Shown here one piece after another: positions 27,819 to 36,470 of a stretch of DNA of 64,000 nt (positions within the stretch are counted from its first letter, which is position 1; every line of letters starts with the position of its first letter). The notes under the pieces were generated by a model. That model made no database searches and was not told where the DNA came from. It saw only the letters and a list, made by a program, of their open reading frames with translations. The position numbers were made by a program, and so were the translations under genes. Location of the stretch: positions 1 to 64,000 of the forward strand of contig NZ_BASE01000008.1 of NCBI RefSeq assembly GCF_000813125.1. The letters run 5' to 3'. Source of the stretch: Mesobacillus selenatarsenatis SF-1 (lineage in GTDB: Bacteria > Bacillota > Bacilli > Bacillales > Cytobacillaceae).

Positions 27819-28278
27819 TAACTAGATTGCTTTTGTATCAAAAGGGTATTTTTTACAAATTTGTAATTACAGTATAAATCATCCGGCAAGGAATTACTAG
27901 ATTGCCAATTACGCTATTAGAGTGTTGAATTAATATTGCAGAACAAAGGATTCAGCATAAAAAGAAATTCCTTTGTCCATGTCGACAAATACTTAAACGT
28001 GGTTAGCGCTGCAATGATCCTGGATATGCAAGTACTATGGGATTATAGTGGAGCAGCCAGTATAAATGAAATGAAGCATCCCCTTTGTTGAAGGGGATGC
28101 TTCAATTTTGCTGCTTTCAATAAAAAGGTAATCCTATCTCTATGAAACGGGAACGCTTTTATATTTGTTATTGAGGAAGAATATTGTCTATTTAGAGTTA
28201 TTCACAGCCTTTTATTTCCATACCATCTTTAGTAGTATTAAATTAATAAAGCCATCAATAAATAAAGAGGGTGCTTCT
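27819..28278. other. Intergenic region with a possible gene remnant
   Basis: Separates the endonuclease (minus) from the McrB-like gene (plus). A frame without a start runs from about 27920 to a TGA at about 28091 and reads like coding (VDKYLNVVSAAMILDMQVLW), directly followed by a strong terminator. It is probably the tail of a lost gene; the family is not recognised. Confidence 0.4.
28075..28108 (+). terminator. Strong terminator upstream of the McrB-like gene
   Basis: AAGCATCCCCTT / AAGGGGATGCTT, a 12-bp perfect stem with a 5-nt loop and a T-rich tail. No intact gene lies just upstream on this strand. Confidence 0.85.
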
Positions 28279-30507
28279 GTGCTTAATCTCAATCATTTTC
28301 AATCTATTTTAAATATGGATAATACAGAATTCCGATGCAGAAAGGCATTGGATGAAATTTCTCCAGTTATTAAACGATTGTTTGAACGTTTTGTAGATAT
28401 GTTAGATATTCAACTAAATGAAAATGTATATATTCGTAGCTACGATACTACGCTGTCTACAACTTATCATGATGCGAGAAATCCAACTTATGCTGAGAAG
28501 AAAAAAGTCTCGGATATTGGCCGCAAATATTTTGTCGGTTTGTATACCAAAGTGAACGATAAGGAATATAACTTAATTACTTTAGAACTTAATGGATTCA
28601 GCCAATTAATACTTATCCACCATGAGATTAACTTTATTCCGTTTTGGGCCTGGTATAAAAATGAGAAGATACATAGTGTACTAAACTCTATTCCCCTGGA
28701 ATTCGATATTCTGACTGGTTGGAAAGAAAAAGAGAAAATTCCTAGAGAGGACTTCGCAAAGTATATAAAAGATTGTATTAAACCACGAAGACGACCGTGG
28801 TTTCAAATTGGAATGAGTCTCCCTTTAGAAGGGAGCCTAGAGGAACAGTTCTTAATTGATAACTTACTGAAAACGTGGAATCAGTTGGAGCAATATAGAA
28901 ATTATTTTAATGAAGAAATTGATATTTCTCATAAAACTTACAACGCGTTGATGGCAGTGGCTTCAACTAGAAATATAAAGGAAACTGAACTACTAGGGCG
29001 TACATATTCAGTTGATATCTCTTCTGTGGAAGGGTACAAAACAAATGCCAAGCGACAATCGTTTCATATCTATGAAAGCGATCAGATGGTTACAAAGGGT
29101 TTTCTATATTATTTTGAGTTTCATGAGAAGTTTTCTCCTTTCCAAACCATCATGGTACAGATAGAAGGGCATAATCATATATTTACAAATGCTCGTGAAA
29201 TTTTAGGTAACGGTATTAAAGAATGGCGGATTTCAAAATCCTTTACCACACAAACCCTGGATAACCATCAAGTAATGGCAGAGGCAATGAAATTATTGAA
29301 CGAACATGGAATTGAAGCAGGAAGCAATGTTTATAAAGTTGGTAGTTTTAATAATGATACTAGAACCTTTGTTGAAGGTAATGAACAAGTTAAGAAAAAC
29401 TTCATTGACGCTGCTTTGTTATTTGCCCATGCAAGCAAAAAACTTGAATTGCCTACTGAAGAACAGGATGAAGAAGTGGATTTAGTGGATGCACCGGCTG
29501 AGAATACTGATTTACTTGAACCGAATTTTCAGTTTGAGGAAATATATCAGACTATAACAAATAGTATTTTTACCTTTTCAAAAGAAATTATCCGGGACCT
29601 GCATCTGAACTTAACTGCCCTTGATGATAAGCATTTTGTTCTTTTAAGCGGCATTTCTGGAACCGGAAAAACTCAATTATGCCGACTGTATACTAATGCT
29701 GTCTATGGTCTGGAGTATGAGGATGAAAATCCGTACTTCACGATTATTCCAGTAAGGCCTGATTGGACTGATGCGAGTGCTCTGTTTGGATACTATAGTT
29801 CATTTGAGAAGCGCTATGTAAGAACAGAGTTTCTTAATGTTATCCTAAATGCTTTGAAGGAGCGGGAGAAACCTCATTTTATTTTACTTGATGAAATGAA
29901 CCTCGCTCGAGTTGAATACTATTTAAGTGATTATCTTAGTGCGGTTGAATCAAGAAAAGAAATACCGTTGCATCAAGATGACCATGTAGATGAAATCCCT
30001 AAAAAGCTATTAATTCCGCCAAATGTTTATCTACTAGGTACGATTAATGTAGATGAAACGACTCATTCAATTTCTGATAAGGTGCTTGATCGTGCATTTG
30101 TCATGACCTTGTCTGATGTTGACTTTAATTCATACTGGGATAGAGCGGACCAGGATATCAAGGAAGTGCTTGGTAGAGAGTTTGCGATGCTAAAGGAATT
30201 GCATCAGATGTTATTAACGTATGAACTTCATTTTGGATATCGAACAATGGGGGAAATGTTGCGCAAACTGTTTGTTAATCATCAGTTGCCTGAGGAACAC
30301 CAAATGGAGTCTTTAAAAGCTTTGGATCGCGTTATTTCTGAAAAGGTGTTAACGAAGGTTCGTGGTGATGAAAGGATTGCTGAAATGTTAAGAATGATGG
30401 AAGTTTGGCTTAAGGAAAACCTTGAGGCTGATTCCATCTCACTAAAACATGTCAAACGAATGCAAGAGGAGTTGGAGTATTATGGAGCCACTCAGTTCTG
30501 GAGATAA
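28279..30507 (+). CDS. McrB-like AAA+ GTPase/ATPase, 742 aa
   Basis: Motor and recognition subunit of a McrBC-type restriction system. The N-terminal ~420 residues are a probable target-recognition region of unassigned family. The AAA+ module (about 450-690) has Walker A GISGTGKTQ, FTIIPVRPDWTDASALFGYY, Walker B FILLDEMNLARVEYY and the sensor GTINVDETTHSISDKVLDRAF; the McrB-type MNxxR region is present as MNLAR. The GTG at 28279 with an AGAGGG site 8 bp away is preferred over the open upstream frame from 28165. Its 3' end overlaps the nuclease partner by 26 bp. Confidence 0.9.
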   Translation: MLNLNHFQSILNMDNTEFRCRKALDEISPVIKRLFERFVDMLDIQLNENVYIRSYDTTLSTTYHDARNPTYAEKKKVSDIGRKYFVGLYTKVNDKEYNLITLELNGFSQLILIHHEINFIPFWAWYKNEKIHSVLNSIPLEFDILTGWKEKEKIPREDFAKYIKDCIKPRRRPWFQIGMSLPLEGSLEEQFLIDNLLKTWNQLEQYRNYFNEEIDISHKTYNALMAVASTRNIKETELLGRTYSVDISSVEGYKTNAKRQSFHIYESDQMVTKGFLYYFEFHEKFSPFQTIMVQIEGHNHIFTNAREILGNGIKEWRISKSFTTQTLDNHQVMAEAMKLLNEHGIEAGSNVYKVGSFNNDTRTFVEGNEQVKKNFIDAALLFAHASKKLELPTEEQDEEVDLVDAPAENTDLLEPNFQFEEIYQTITNSIFTFSKEIIRDLHLNLTALDDKHFVLLSGISGTGKTQLCRLYTNAVYGLEYEDENPYFTIIPVRPDWTDASALFGYYSSFEKRYVRTEFLNVILNALKEREKPHFILLDEMNLARVEYYLSDYLSAVESRKEIPLHQDDHVDEIPKKLLIPPNVYLLGTINVDETTHSISDKVLDRAFVMTLSDVDFNSYWDRADQDIKEVLGREFAMLKELHQMLLTYELHFGYRTMGEMLRKLFVNHQLPEEHQMESLKALDRVISEKVLTKVRGDERIAEMLRMMEVWLKENLEADSISLKHVKRMQEELEYYGATQFWR

Positions 30508-31957
30508 CTACCTTGAAATATTGGATGTAAACCAAGGATGGATCCATATTACCGATGCGTATTTAACAGAAGCCGCTGAGTATAAACTCCGTTATAAAGG
30601 AGAGAGCATCGATGTCACAATCCAGGATGTACCTTTACCATTTTATAGACAAGAGGATGTTCTCTATGCAACTATGCTTACTCCGTTTCAAAGTGGAAAC
30701 TTAAGAATCTCCATTAATGGCCAGGAGTTTGAGTCTTATATTTATCCTGATCAACGTAAGCTAACTGAAGAGCAATATACTTTAATGATTGAAGGCATTT
30801 TGGAGGAAGCCAATATTTGTTTTCAGTTATCTGGTTTGGAAACACAGGTTAACACTTTCGGAAGGGGTCGAGAGCCATCTTGGACGCAATGGAGTTATAT
30901 CGAGCGGAACTTTCAGCAGCTACGACAAATTTTTTCGAAGATAGAAAGCAAGCCAATCAGAAAATTAAAGAAACAGACTACCATCATGAAAAGAGAAAAA
31001 GTTCAGAGAGCTGAACAGACGACTTTATCTTGGTTGGACAGAAAAGGGCACGGTCGAGATATTCCTACGCATGTTGAAACGGCTAAAACATACGAAACGA
31101 TAAACCTATATGAGAATCAGATCCTAAAGCAGCAAGTAATAGATTTATTCAGGCTGCTAAGAAGCTATGAAAAAGCAGAAATTGATTCTGTTTCATTAAA
31201 AGCCAAAAGATATGTATCGGTTATTCGATACTGGATGAATAGCCCATTTTTAACTGAGATTGACGAGAATAAGGGTCCATACAACATAACACAGACCTTT
31301 AGGAAGCATCCTGTTTATCGATTATGGTATGAGTGGTTTGATAAGCTTTATAAGCATAAGAGGGAAGGGATAGGGTTGTCTTATCCCATCGCTTTGAAGG
31401 ACACCTTTTTCTTGTATGAAATGTGGTGTTATATGTATGTTGTTAAAATATTGAGAGAGTCCAATTTAATTAAAGACACTAGCAATCTTTTTAAGACAAC
31501 AAGAGATGGATTGTTCTTGAACTTAGCTGAAAACAAACAGAGTTCTGTACCCTTGTTAAACGGCATGACCCTATACTTTCAGCAATCCTATCAATATAAC
31601 TCTAAGACCTTCCATACCTATACGCAGAGAATGATTCCGGATATCGTAATAGAAGGAGAGAATCGCATTATTGTGTTCGATCCGAAGTACAGGGTACCTG
31701 GTAACATAGGAACCGCATTAGGAGAAATGCATAAATACCGAGATGGAATTATACATCGAGAATCTGGGGAAAAGGCAGTCAAAGAAGTATACATTATGAC
31801 TCCTACATCGAGTGATCAAGCGGATTCGATGAGGTATTTTGATGTGGAGTTTCGAGAGAAGTTCAGGATGGGTGCTGTTAAGATGGTGCCAGGTAGTCAG
31901 AATAGAGAACTAAAGCAATTAGTTTTGACTATGTTACGAGTTAGGAAGGAGGGATAA
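30482..31957 (+). CDS. McrC-like DUF2357 nuclease subunit, 491 aa
   Basis: Partner of the McrB-like protein. A DUF2357 region (about 60-330) includes WLDRKGHGRDIPTHVETAKTYE-type sequence and the helix VYRLWYEWFDKLY. The C-terminal PD-(D/E)xK nuclease core is RMIPDIVIEG...IIVFDPKYRVPG, with Asp in PD and Asp-x-Lys in FDPKY. The ATG at 30482 is preferred because GAGGAG lies 8 bp upstream. It overlaps the preceding gene by 26 bp, so the two are translationally coupled. A terminator-like GGGACG repeat follows 20 bp after the stop. Confidence 0.88.
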   Translation: MEPLSSGDNYLEILDVNQGWIHITDAYLTEAAEYKLRYKGESIDVTIQDVPLPFYRQEDVLYATMLTPFQSGNLRISINGQEFESYIYPDQRKLTEEQYTLMIEGILEEANICFQLSGLETQVNTFGRGREPSWTQWSYIERNFQQLRQIFSKIESKPIRKLKKQTTIMKREKVQRAEQTTLSWLDRKGHGRDIPTHVETAKTYETINLYENQILKQQVIDLFRLLRSYEKAEIDSVSLKAKRYVSVIRYWMNSPFLTEIDENKGPYNITQTFRKHPVYRLWYEWFDKLYKHKREGIGLSYPIALKDTFFLYEMWCYMYVVKILRESNLIKDTSNLFKTTRDGLFLNLAENKQSSVPLLNGMTLYFQQSYQYNSKTFHTYTQRMIPDIVIEGENRIIVFDPKYRVPGNIGTALGEMHKYRDGIIHRESGEKAVKEVYIMTPTSSDQADSMRYFDVEFREKFRMGAVKMVPGSQNRELKQLVLTMLRVRKEG

Positions 31958-31978
31958 TATATGTCTTTTTCGATAGGC

Positions 31979-32014
31979 AGAAGCGCGGGGACGTTCCCTG
32001 TCCTGTTTTTTCTT
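31979..32014 (+). terminator. GGGACG-type repeat acting as terminator of the McrBC-like operon
   Basis: AGAAGCGCGGGGACGTTCCC belongs to the dispersed family; GGGGACGTTCCC is self-complementary and a run of T residues follows. Confidence 0.6.
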
Positions 32015-32067
32015 TAAAAGCTGAAGGAGAAGCACAGGGATCGAACCCTATCCTTCTCCTAGTTTGC

Positions 32068-33012
32068 CTATACGGCAATTCGATTATCTTCAAGCACTTG
32101 TTGGTATGAATTGGTTTCTATATAGATTTCATCCTTAAGGGGGTTGAGTCTATATTTTCGTATTCTGTAAAACTGATAAACTACTAATGCAATATTTGCA
32201 ATCAATGATACCAAGCTTACGATGAAGAATGCCGTTGGATTATGGGTAGTTGGCACTGGTGCGATTCTATCTGCAAAAGAAGGAATCGTCATGACAAACA
32301 TAATCCATAATGCCAGTGTATGAGCCCGGTGCTGCAGCCATGCCCCTTTCTTGATGAAAAAGGTGGGGATGGTACATGCAAGCAATAACGCCAATCCGCT
32401 GTAAAATGAGTGATCAGATATACAGTTGTACGTATAAGCAAAATTCCATAAATCATATGCAATAATCCATGGCCAAATCATATCTGGCCAAATCATATCC
32501 TTGGATTTATCTTTGGAGATATAGATACCAGTCCATCCACAGATTGCGACAATATTCAGCAATCCTGCTATTCCATTCATGATATTCCATGGGCCGGACA
32601 TTACCCATAAATGATCAATATAGGCTCCGTTCCAGACTCCATAAGTGTATACTTGAAAATCTCGGATACATGCCTCCAGAATGTTTAGTGCAAGGATTCC
32701 AGGAGGAAACCATAGCACCCACTTCTTTTTTGTAAGCGATGGATAATAGCGAATAATCATGAAACCAAGACAACCTGCAAGAGCAGAATAAGTCTTAACC
32801 CAGTTAAACCAAGTTCCAGTGCCGTATTCATTGCCCGGGGCAGCTGTTGTTGGCCACACAAAGATGGTCAATACGGCCGGAACAATAAGGAAAAGAAAAA
32901 TTCCTCCCCACTTGGTCGTACGGCTAAATTCGTTAAATGCCATTAGAGCAAAAAGAACAAACACCCATATTCCCCAACCAACAAACCCAGTGGATTCATA
33001 TAACAAGCCCAT
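32068..33012 (-). CDS. DUF5692 family membrane protein, 314 aa
   Basis: A polytopic membrane protein with eight to nine helices. It matches the DUF5692 pattern as I know it: an N-terminal LMAFNEFSRTTKWGGIFLF segment and FPPGILALNILEACIRDFQ. The function is unknown. The frame is open to 33171, but the ATG at 33012 has a perfect AGGAGGCAAG site and is preferred. It lies downstream of a second, distantly similar membrane gene on the same strand; both have Trp-rich loops and an L-N-I-x-EA-x-I-(R/K)D motif, which suggests old duplication. Confidence 0.8.
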   Translation of the reverse strand: MGLLYESTGFVGWGIWVFVLFALMAFNEFSRTTKWGGIFLFLIVPAVLTIFVWPTTAAPGNEYGTGTWFNWVKTYSALAGCLGFMIIRYYPSLTKKKWVLWFPPGILALNILEACIRDFQVYTYGVWNGAYIDHLWVMSGPWNIMNGIAGLLNIVAICGWTGIYISKDKSKDMIWPDMIWPWIIAYDLWNFAYTYNCISDHSFYSGLALLLACTIPTFFIKKGAWLQHRAHTLALWIMFVMTIPSFADRIAPVPTTHNPTAFFIVSLVSLIANIALVVYQFYRIRKYRLNPLKDEIYIETNSYQQVLEDNRIAV

Positions 33013-33076
33013 CACACTTGCCTCCTTGGATTGCTCAATAGTGAGCATAATTTTGGTGATAGTAGTACGAAATATC

Positions 33077-33088
33077 CAAACGTTTGGT
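33077..33088 (-). promoter_or_regulatory. Perfect 12-bp palindrome before the DUF5692 gene
   Basis: CCAAACGTTTGG lies in the gap between the two membrane genes, 65 bp before the DUF5692 start. It shares the central AACGTT with the palindrome before the upstream gene (33942-33951), so both may bind the divergent TetR regulator. Inference from symmetry only. Confidence 0.4.
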
Positions 33089-33907
33089 TTATGCTGATTT
33101 AAGGCGCTTGAAGCTATATTTTGCCTGGTCATTGTGCAGCTGCCACATATGCCAGAAAACGTAAGGGACAATCAGTATGAAGTTAATCATTCCCCAGAAT
33201 TTTAATACTTCAGGGTTGAACCAAGATGAGGAGTCCATAACAAGTGGGAAAATATCAAAGCAAGCTCTTAATAACAAATGTGCAGCTAATGTGTATATAC
33301 GGGCAGTGATGTATAATTCAGGTCGCTTCTTGATGACAGGATAAAGTTCCGCGGCTAACAGGATGCAAACAGAGCTGGCAAAATACATTGGTGATTCTGC
33401 ATATACAAAGCAAGCATTCCAGGAAGTGTATATAAAATTCCATGATCCTGTTGTATAGGCTACTAAATCACCATAGGACTCTGTTGTGATTTTCCAGAAT
33501 TTTGGAGCAAAAGGAATTGTTACACATAGGAGAAAGCCACAAGCAGCATTAAAGTAGTTTCCTAAAGTTAAATCTTTAATCGTGGCTTCAGCAATATTCA
33601 GGAACAGGATGGCATAAAAGAACCATAAGAATTTGTTACTTTTTAGGAAGTTCCATATCGGGCCTTTTTTATCTTCATAAACAGCAATTCGTGAGAAGCC
33701 GACAATAATCGTAGGAATGATAACGCTTAATATTTTTGCCCAACGAAACCATCCGTCTACATTTCCCATTAACCAAAAAGGAATAGTCAACAGGGAGGCA
33801 AGCCAAAAATAAGCAGAAAGCTTGTAGTGCTTACGAAAGAATACAATAATCCCTAACAATAGCGCCATGTAGATTGGCATTGACAAAACATGTGGCCAAA
33901 TAACCAT
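33089..33907 (-). CDS. Membrane protein related to the DUF5692 gene, 272 aa
   Basis: About eight membrane helices. Key segments are FLNIAEATIKDLTLGNYFNA and SWNFIYTSWNACFVYAESP, which echo LNILEACIRDF and WNFAYTYNCISDHS of the next gene. Function unknown. It is separated from the next gene by 76 bp and likely co-transcribed from a promoter at about 33910-33960 that overlaps a TetR-type operator. ATG with a GGGTGAGA site. Confidence 0.75.
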   Translation of the reverse strand: MVIWPHVLSMPIYMALLLGIIVFFRKHYKLSAYFWLASLLTIPFWLMGNVDGWFRWAKILSVIIPTIIVGFSRIAVYEDKKGPIWNFLKSNKFLWFFYAILFLNIAEATIKDLTLGNYFNAACGFLLCVTIPFAPKFWKITTESYGDLVAYTTGSWNFIYTSWNACFVYAESPMYFASSVCILLAAELYPVIKKRPELYITARIYTLAAHLLLRACFDIFPLVMDSSSWFNPEVLKFWGMINFILIVPYVFWHMWQLHNDQAKYSFKRLKSA

Positions 33908-33929
33908 TTATCTCACCCTTTTTTTTAAG

Positions 33930-33955
33930 TTTATAACAAACCGAACGTTCGTTAT
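33930..33955. promoter_or_regulatory. Probable TetR operator between divergent genes
   Basis: A perfect 10-bp palindrome CGAACGTTCG at 33942-33951 sits in a longer imperfect dyad (ATAACAAAC on the left, GTTATGTTTT-like on the right). It lies between the membrane gene (minus) and tetR (plus), a typical site for control of both. Confidence 0.6.
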
Positions 33956-34067
33956 GTTTTTAGTATAGGACCAAATCCCTAAACAGTCAATGTGAAAAGT
34001 ATCACAAACGAAAATTTTCTTTATTGATGTGCTATGGTATTCTAAAAGTAATGAGGAGAGGATGACA

Positions 34068-34667
34068 ATGAAAGTGGATGGAAAGTCAAAGATACTTGCG
34101 GCGGCAAGAATAGTCATCAGCCAGCATGGAGCTAATCGGGCAACAGTGCGGGCCATTGCTGAAGAAGCCGGGATGAGCACAGGGGCGATTTACCATTATT
34201 ATAAAAACAAAGACGATATATTTTATGATCTGCTTGATGATAGTCTCTCGGATTCAACTCGCATCGCAAAGGGAATGTTGAATGAAGAATTAGCAAAAGA
34301 CAGGGTGATCAAGGAAATTGTCCAAAAAACGGAAGAACGATTAAAAAAAGACACGGAAAATCGTCTTCAATACCATTTTGCCCATGAAATTCTATTAGGC
34401 AATGAAGAACTGCAGGAAAAATTCACTCAAAAATACCAAGAATGGAATCTCCGTATTGAGGAAATTCTAATCAATTTGTATGGACTTAAAGAGACACCTT
34501 TAAACAAAGCACTTTCATCCTGGTTATTAGGAGCAGTAGACGGCGTCATATTGCAAAACCTTCTTGAGGTAAATGAAAACACCGAAGAAGACATGCTAGA
34601 AATATTTGAACTATTATTAGATAAAGGATTGCCTCAATTCATCCAGATCTTAAACGAAAGCAAGTAG
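34068..34667 (+). CDS. TetR/AcrR family regulator, 199 aa
   Basis: N-terminal HTH domain (KILAAARIVISQHGANRATVRAIAEEAGMS followed by TGAIYHYYKNKDDIFY, given in two pieces) and a helical ligand-binding C-terminus typical of TetR repressors. The ATG at 34068 follows GGAGAGG by 8 bp; the frame is open further up. It is divergent from the two membrane genes, with a palindrome between them, so it most likely represses them. The ligand is unknown. The stop codon lies at the edge of a GGGACG-type repeat that serves as terminator. Confidence 0.9.
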   Translation: MKVDGKSKILAAARIVISQHGANRATVRAIAEEAGMSTGAIYHYYKNKDDIFYDLLDDSLSDSTRIAKGMLNEELAKDRVIKEIVQKTEERLKKDTENRLQYHFAHEILLGNEELQEKFTQKYQEWNLRIEEILINLYGLKETPLNKALSSWLLGAVDGVILQNLLEVNENTEEDMLEIFELLLDKGLPQFIQILNESK

Positions 34668-34698
34668 AAGCGCAGGGACGTTCCTCCGCTTCTTGCTT
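34666..34698 (+). terminator. GGGACG-type repeat acting as terminator of tetR
   Basis: AGAAGCG...CGCTTCTT stem around the GGGACGTTCC core, with T residues after. It begins at the tetR stop codon. Confidence 0.7.
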
Positions 34699-34842
34699 TA
34701 TTCACCAGGGAAGTCATAGTTTATCACACAATGCGAATCATAAATCAACATGAAATTTAATGATCACTGCCACTACTGCCATTGTTTTTACCACGGAGTG
34801 ACAAATAGTTTACCAATAAATGATAAGCTGTTTACCAGTGCT

Positions 34843-35373
34843 TTATATACATTCCTCAATCAGCATATTCTCAAGTTGTTTCAACACAAATGTCTCACGC
34901 CTCAACCAGCCATTTTGCTCGTATCTTTCTATCAAGCTTTCATTTTGCTTAATGGCTTCCTCCAGGGTAACCCATTTGGGTGTGAAATTCAGTTCAGCTT
35001 CGTACCCTTCCAATTGTTGGGCCGTTTTTTCAACAGATGCTAATTCACAAAGATAATAATGCGAGGTCATTTCAAATAGGGCATTGTCGATATACTCGTC
35101 CATTTTCCGTTCAGTGACTGTGCCAACCTTGTCGTTGACAGTGCAATGAATATAACCGGTTTCTTCTCTCACTTCTCGTATTAGACATTCCTCATGGCTT
35201 TCGTTTTCCTCAAGTCCGCCTCCCGGAAATTTAAAGTCTCCTCTACTGGAATGAACTAACAGAATACGATTATTTGACATTATGATTGCTCTGATTGCTA
35301 CTCTCTCGATGGTTCTCTCAACGTTTGCTTGTAACGGATCTTCTATTATCATATCGAAATTCATGTTTTTCAC
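34843..35373 (-). CDS. Nudix hydrolase, 176 aa
   Basis: Hydrolyses a nucleoside-diphosphate-linked compound. The Nudix box runs from GGGLEENESHEECLIREV to REETGY and fits G-x5-E-x7-R-E-U-x-E-E-x-G-U. The strand before it, NRILLVHSSRGDFKFPGG, is typical. The C-terminal ~40 residues are helical and charged. ATG with an AAAAGGTGAAA site. The substrate is unknown; Nudix proteins with this short form include housecleaning and signalling types. Confidence 0.9.
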   Translation of the reverse strand: MKNMNFDMIIEDPLQANVERTIERVAIRAIIMSNNRILLVHSSRGDFKFPGGGLEENESHEECLIREVREETGYIHCTVNDKVGTVTERKMDEYIDNALFEMTSHYYLCELASVEKTAQQLEGYEAELNFTPKWVTLEEAIKQNESLIERYEQNGWLRRETFVLKQLENMLIEECI

Positions 35374-35458
35374 CTTTTCATAATTATAAGGTCATAGATT
35401 GTAACGAATAAAATGACTATGTAACACCAGACTATTTTAGCGCCCTTTTGAATAACTC

Positions 35459-36256
35459 TTATGCTATGAATCTGCATTTTGGGAAGCTGCTGCAGCCTTT
35501 GAACTTACCTTTTTTACCTGTTCTGGACACAAGGGGACTTCCACAGCGAGGGCATATGTTTTCTGTCACCATTGTTTTCTTTTGCTTAAGCTCGTTTTTA
35601 ATATCGGAGACGTGCTTTTTCTTTATTTCTCTCTTTTGTTTTTTATCCTGGATGAGAAATGGGGCGAGTAATTGCTTCACTTTACCGCGTTTAAAAAGGG
35701 ATACTTCCTGTTTGACCTGGATTTTATCAATTGTAGCCAAAAGCTCGTTGCTTTTTATGACATAGGCATTCTTGAATGGTTCTTTGAATTTCAGTGTTGC
35801 TTCTTTTCCGAAAACGATCACTGAGTGGATGGGTATTTCTGCTGCCACTTCACCTAATTGTGCCTGTAGAGCTTTTATATGGCCTGAATTCTGCCAAATA
35901 GGGTTATATAATTTATCTTTGCGTTTGTAGTTTGTCTGATTCCAGTACTGGCTATGTTCAGAACCAGTAATCCAGCCTTTATAGTTTTTCGTCTCAATCA
36001 CGAATATACCTTTAGGGGAGATTAATAGATGGTCAATCTGGGTAGTTTGTCCGTTTTCTTTCGGTAGATAGAGGTCGTTCATGAGGGTGTAGTCCTGAGA
36101 ATCTAAAGAAGAGAGAATGTTGGCCACACGCTTTTCTCCAACCAGCCCTTGATACTGGCAAAATTGCGGTTTAAAATCATTACAATTATTAACATCAATA
36201 CGGGAAAAAAATATGCTTCCATTAATGATCGACCTTTCATAGTGAAATATTTCCAA
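35459..36256 (-). CDS. NERD domain protein with C-terminal zinc ribbon, 265 aa
   Basis: The N-terminal nuclease-related domain (about 35-150) has GLVGEKRVANILSSL, LPKENGQTTQIDHLLISPKG and FVIETKNYKGW, the D...E-x-K core of the fold. A C-terminal topoisomerase-type zinc ribbon (about 235-262) has CPRCGSPLVSRTGKKG with FKGCSSFPKC, giving four Cys. The function is unknown; the layout suggests binding or cutting of DNA. Monocistronic. Confidence 0.9.
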   Translation of the reverse strand: MEIFHYERSIINGSIFFSRIDVNNCNDFKPQFCQYQGLVGEKRVANILSSLDSQDYTLMNDLYLPKENGQTTQIDHLLISPKGIFVIETKNYKGWITGSEHSQYWNQTNYKRKDKLYNPIWQNSGHIKALQAQLGEVAAEIPIHSVIVFGKEATLKFKEPFKNAYVIKSNELLATIDKIQVKQEVSLFKRGKVKQLLAPFLIQDKKQKREIKKKHVSDIKNELKQKKTMVTENICPRCGSPLVSRTGKKGKFKGCSSFPKCRFIA

Positions 36257-36470
36257 TAATAGATTACCATATCTTGCGTAATTAATATCCTATTAAGTTA
36301 ATGAATGCTCAACGAAGGAATAACATATTTTATTATTGAATTCCTTAATGTACCATTCAGATTCGTTTAACAAGTAACAAAAATAGCCTACCTTTCTATG
36401 GATATATAGAAAGGATAGGCTATTTTTCAAAATTGAATGTACTTAACTTGATATCTATATTACAAATGTT
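36257..36470. other. Intergenic region holding the MscS-gene terminator
   Basis: About 210 bp with the hairpin at 36379-36427 and otherwise nothing supportable. Confidence 0.6.
36379..36427 (-). terminator. Strong terminator of the mechanosensitive channel gene
   Basis: AAAAATAGCCTA and CTTTCTA pair with TAGAAAG and TAGGCTATTTTT across an 8-nt loop, a stem of about 20 bp with A/T flanks. Confidence 0.9.

Noticed and set aside
28165-28278. Upstream extension of the McrB-like gene
   Set aside because: The extra 38 codons include a hydrophobic stretch alien to the family, and the GTG at 28279 has the proper ribosome binding site.
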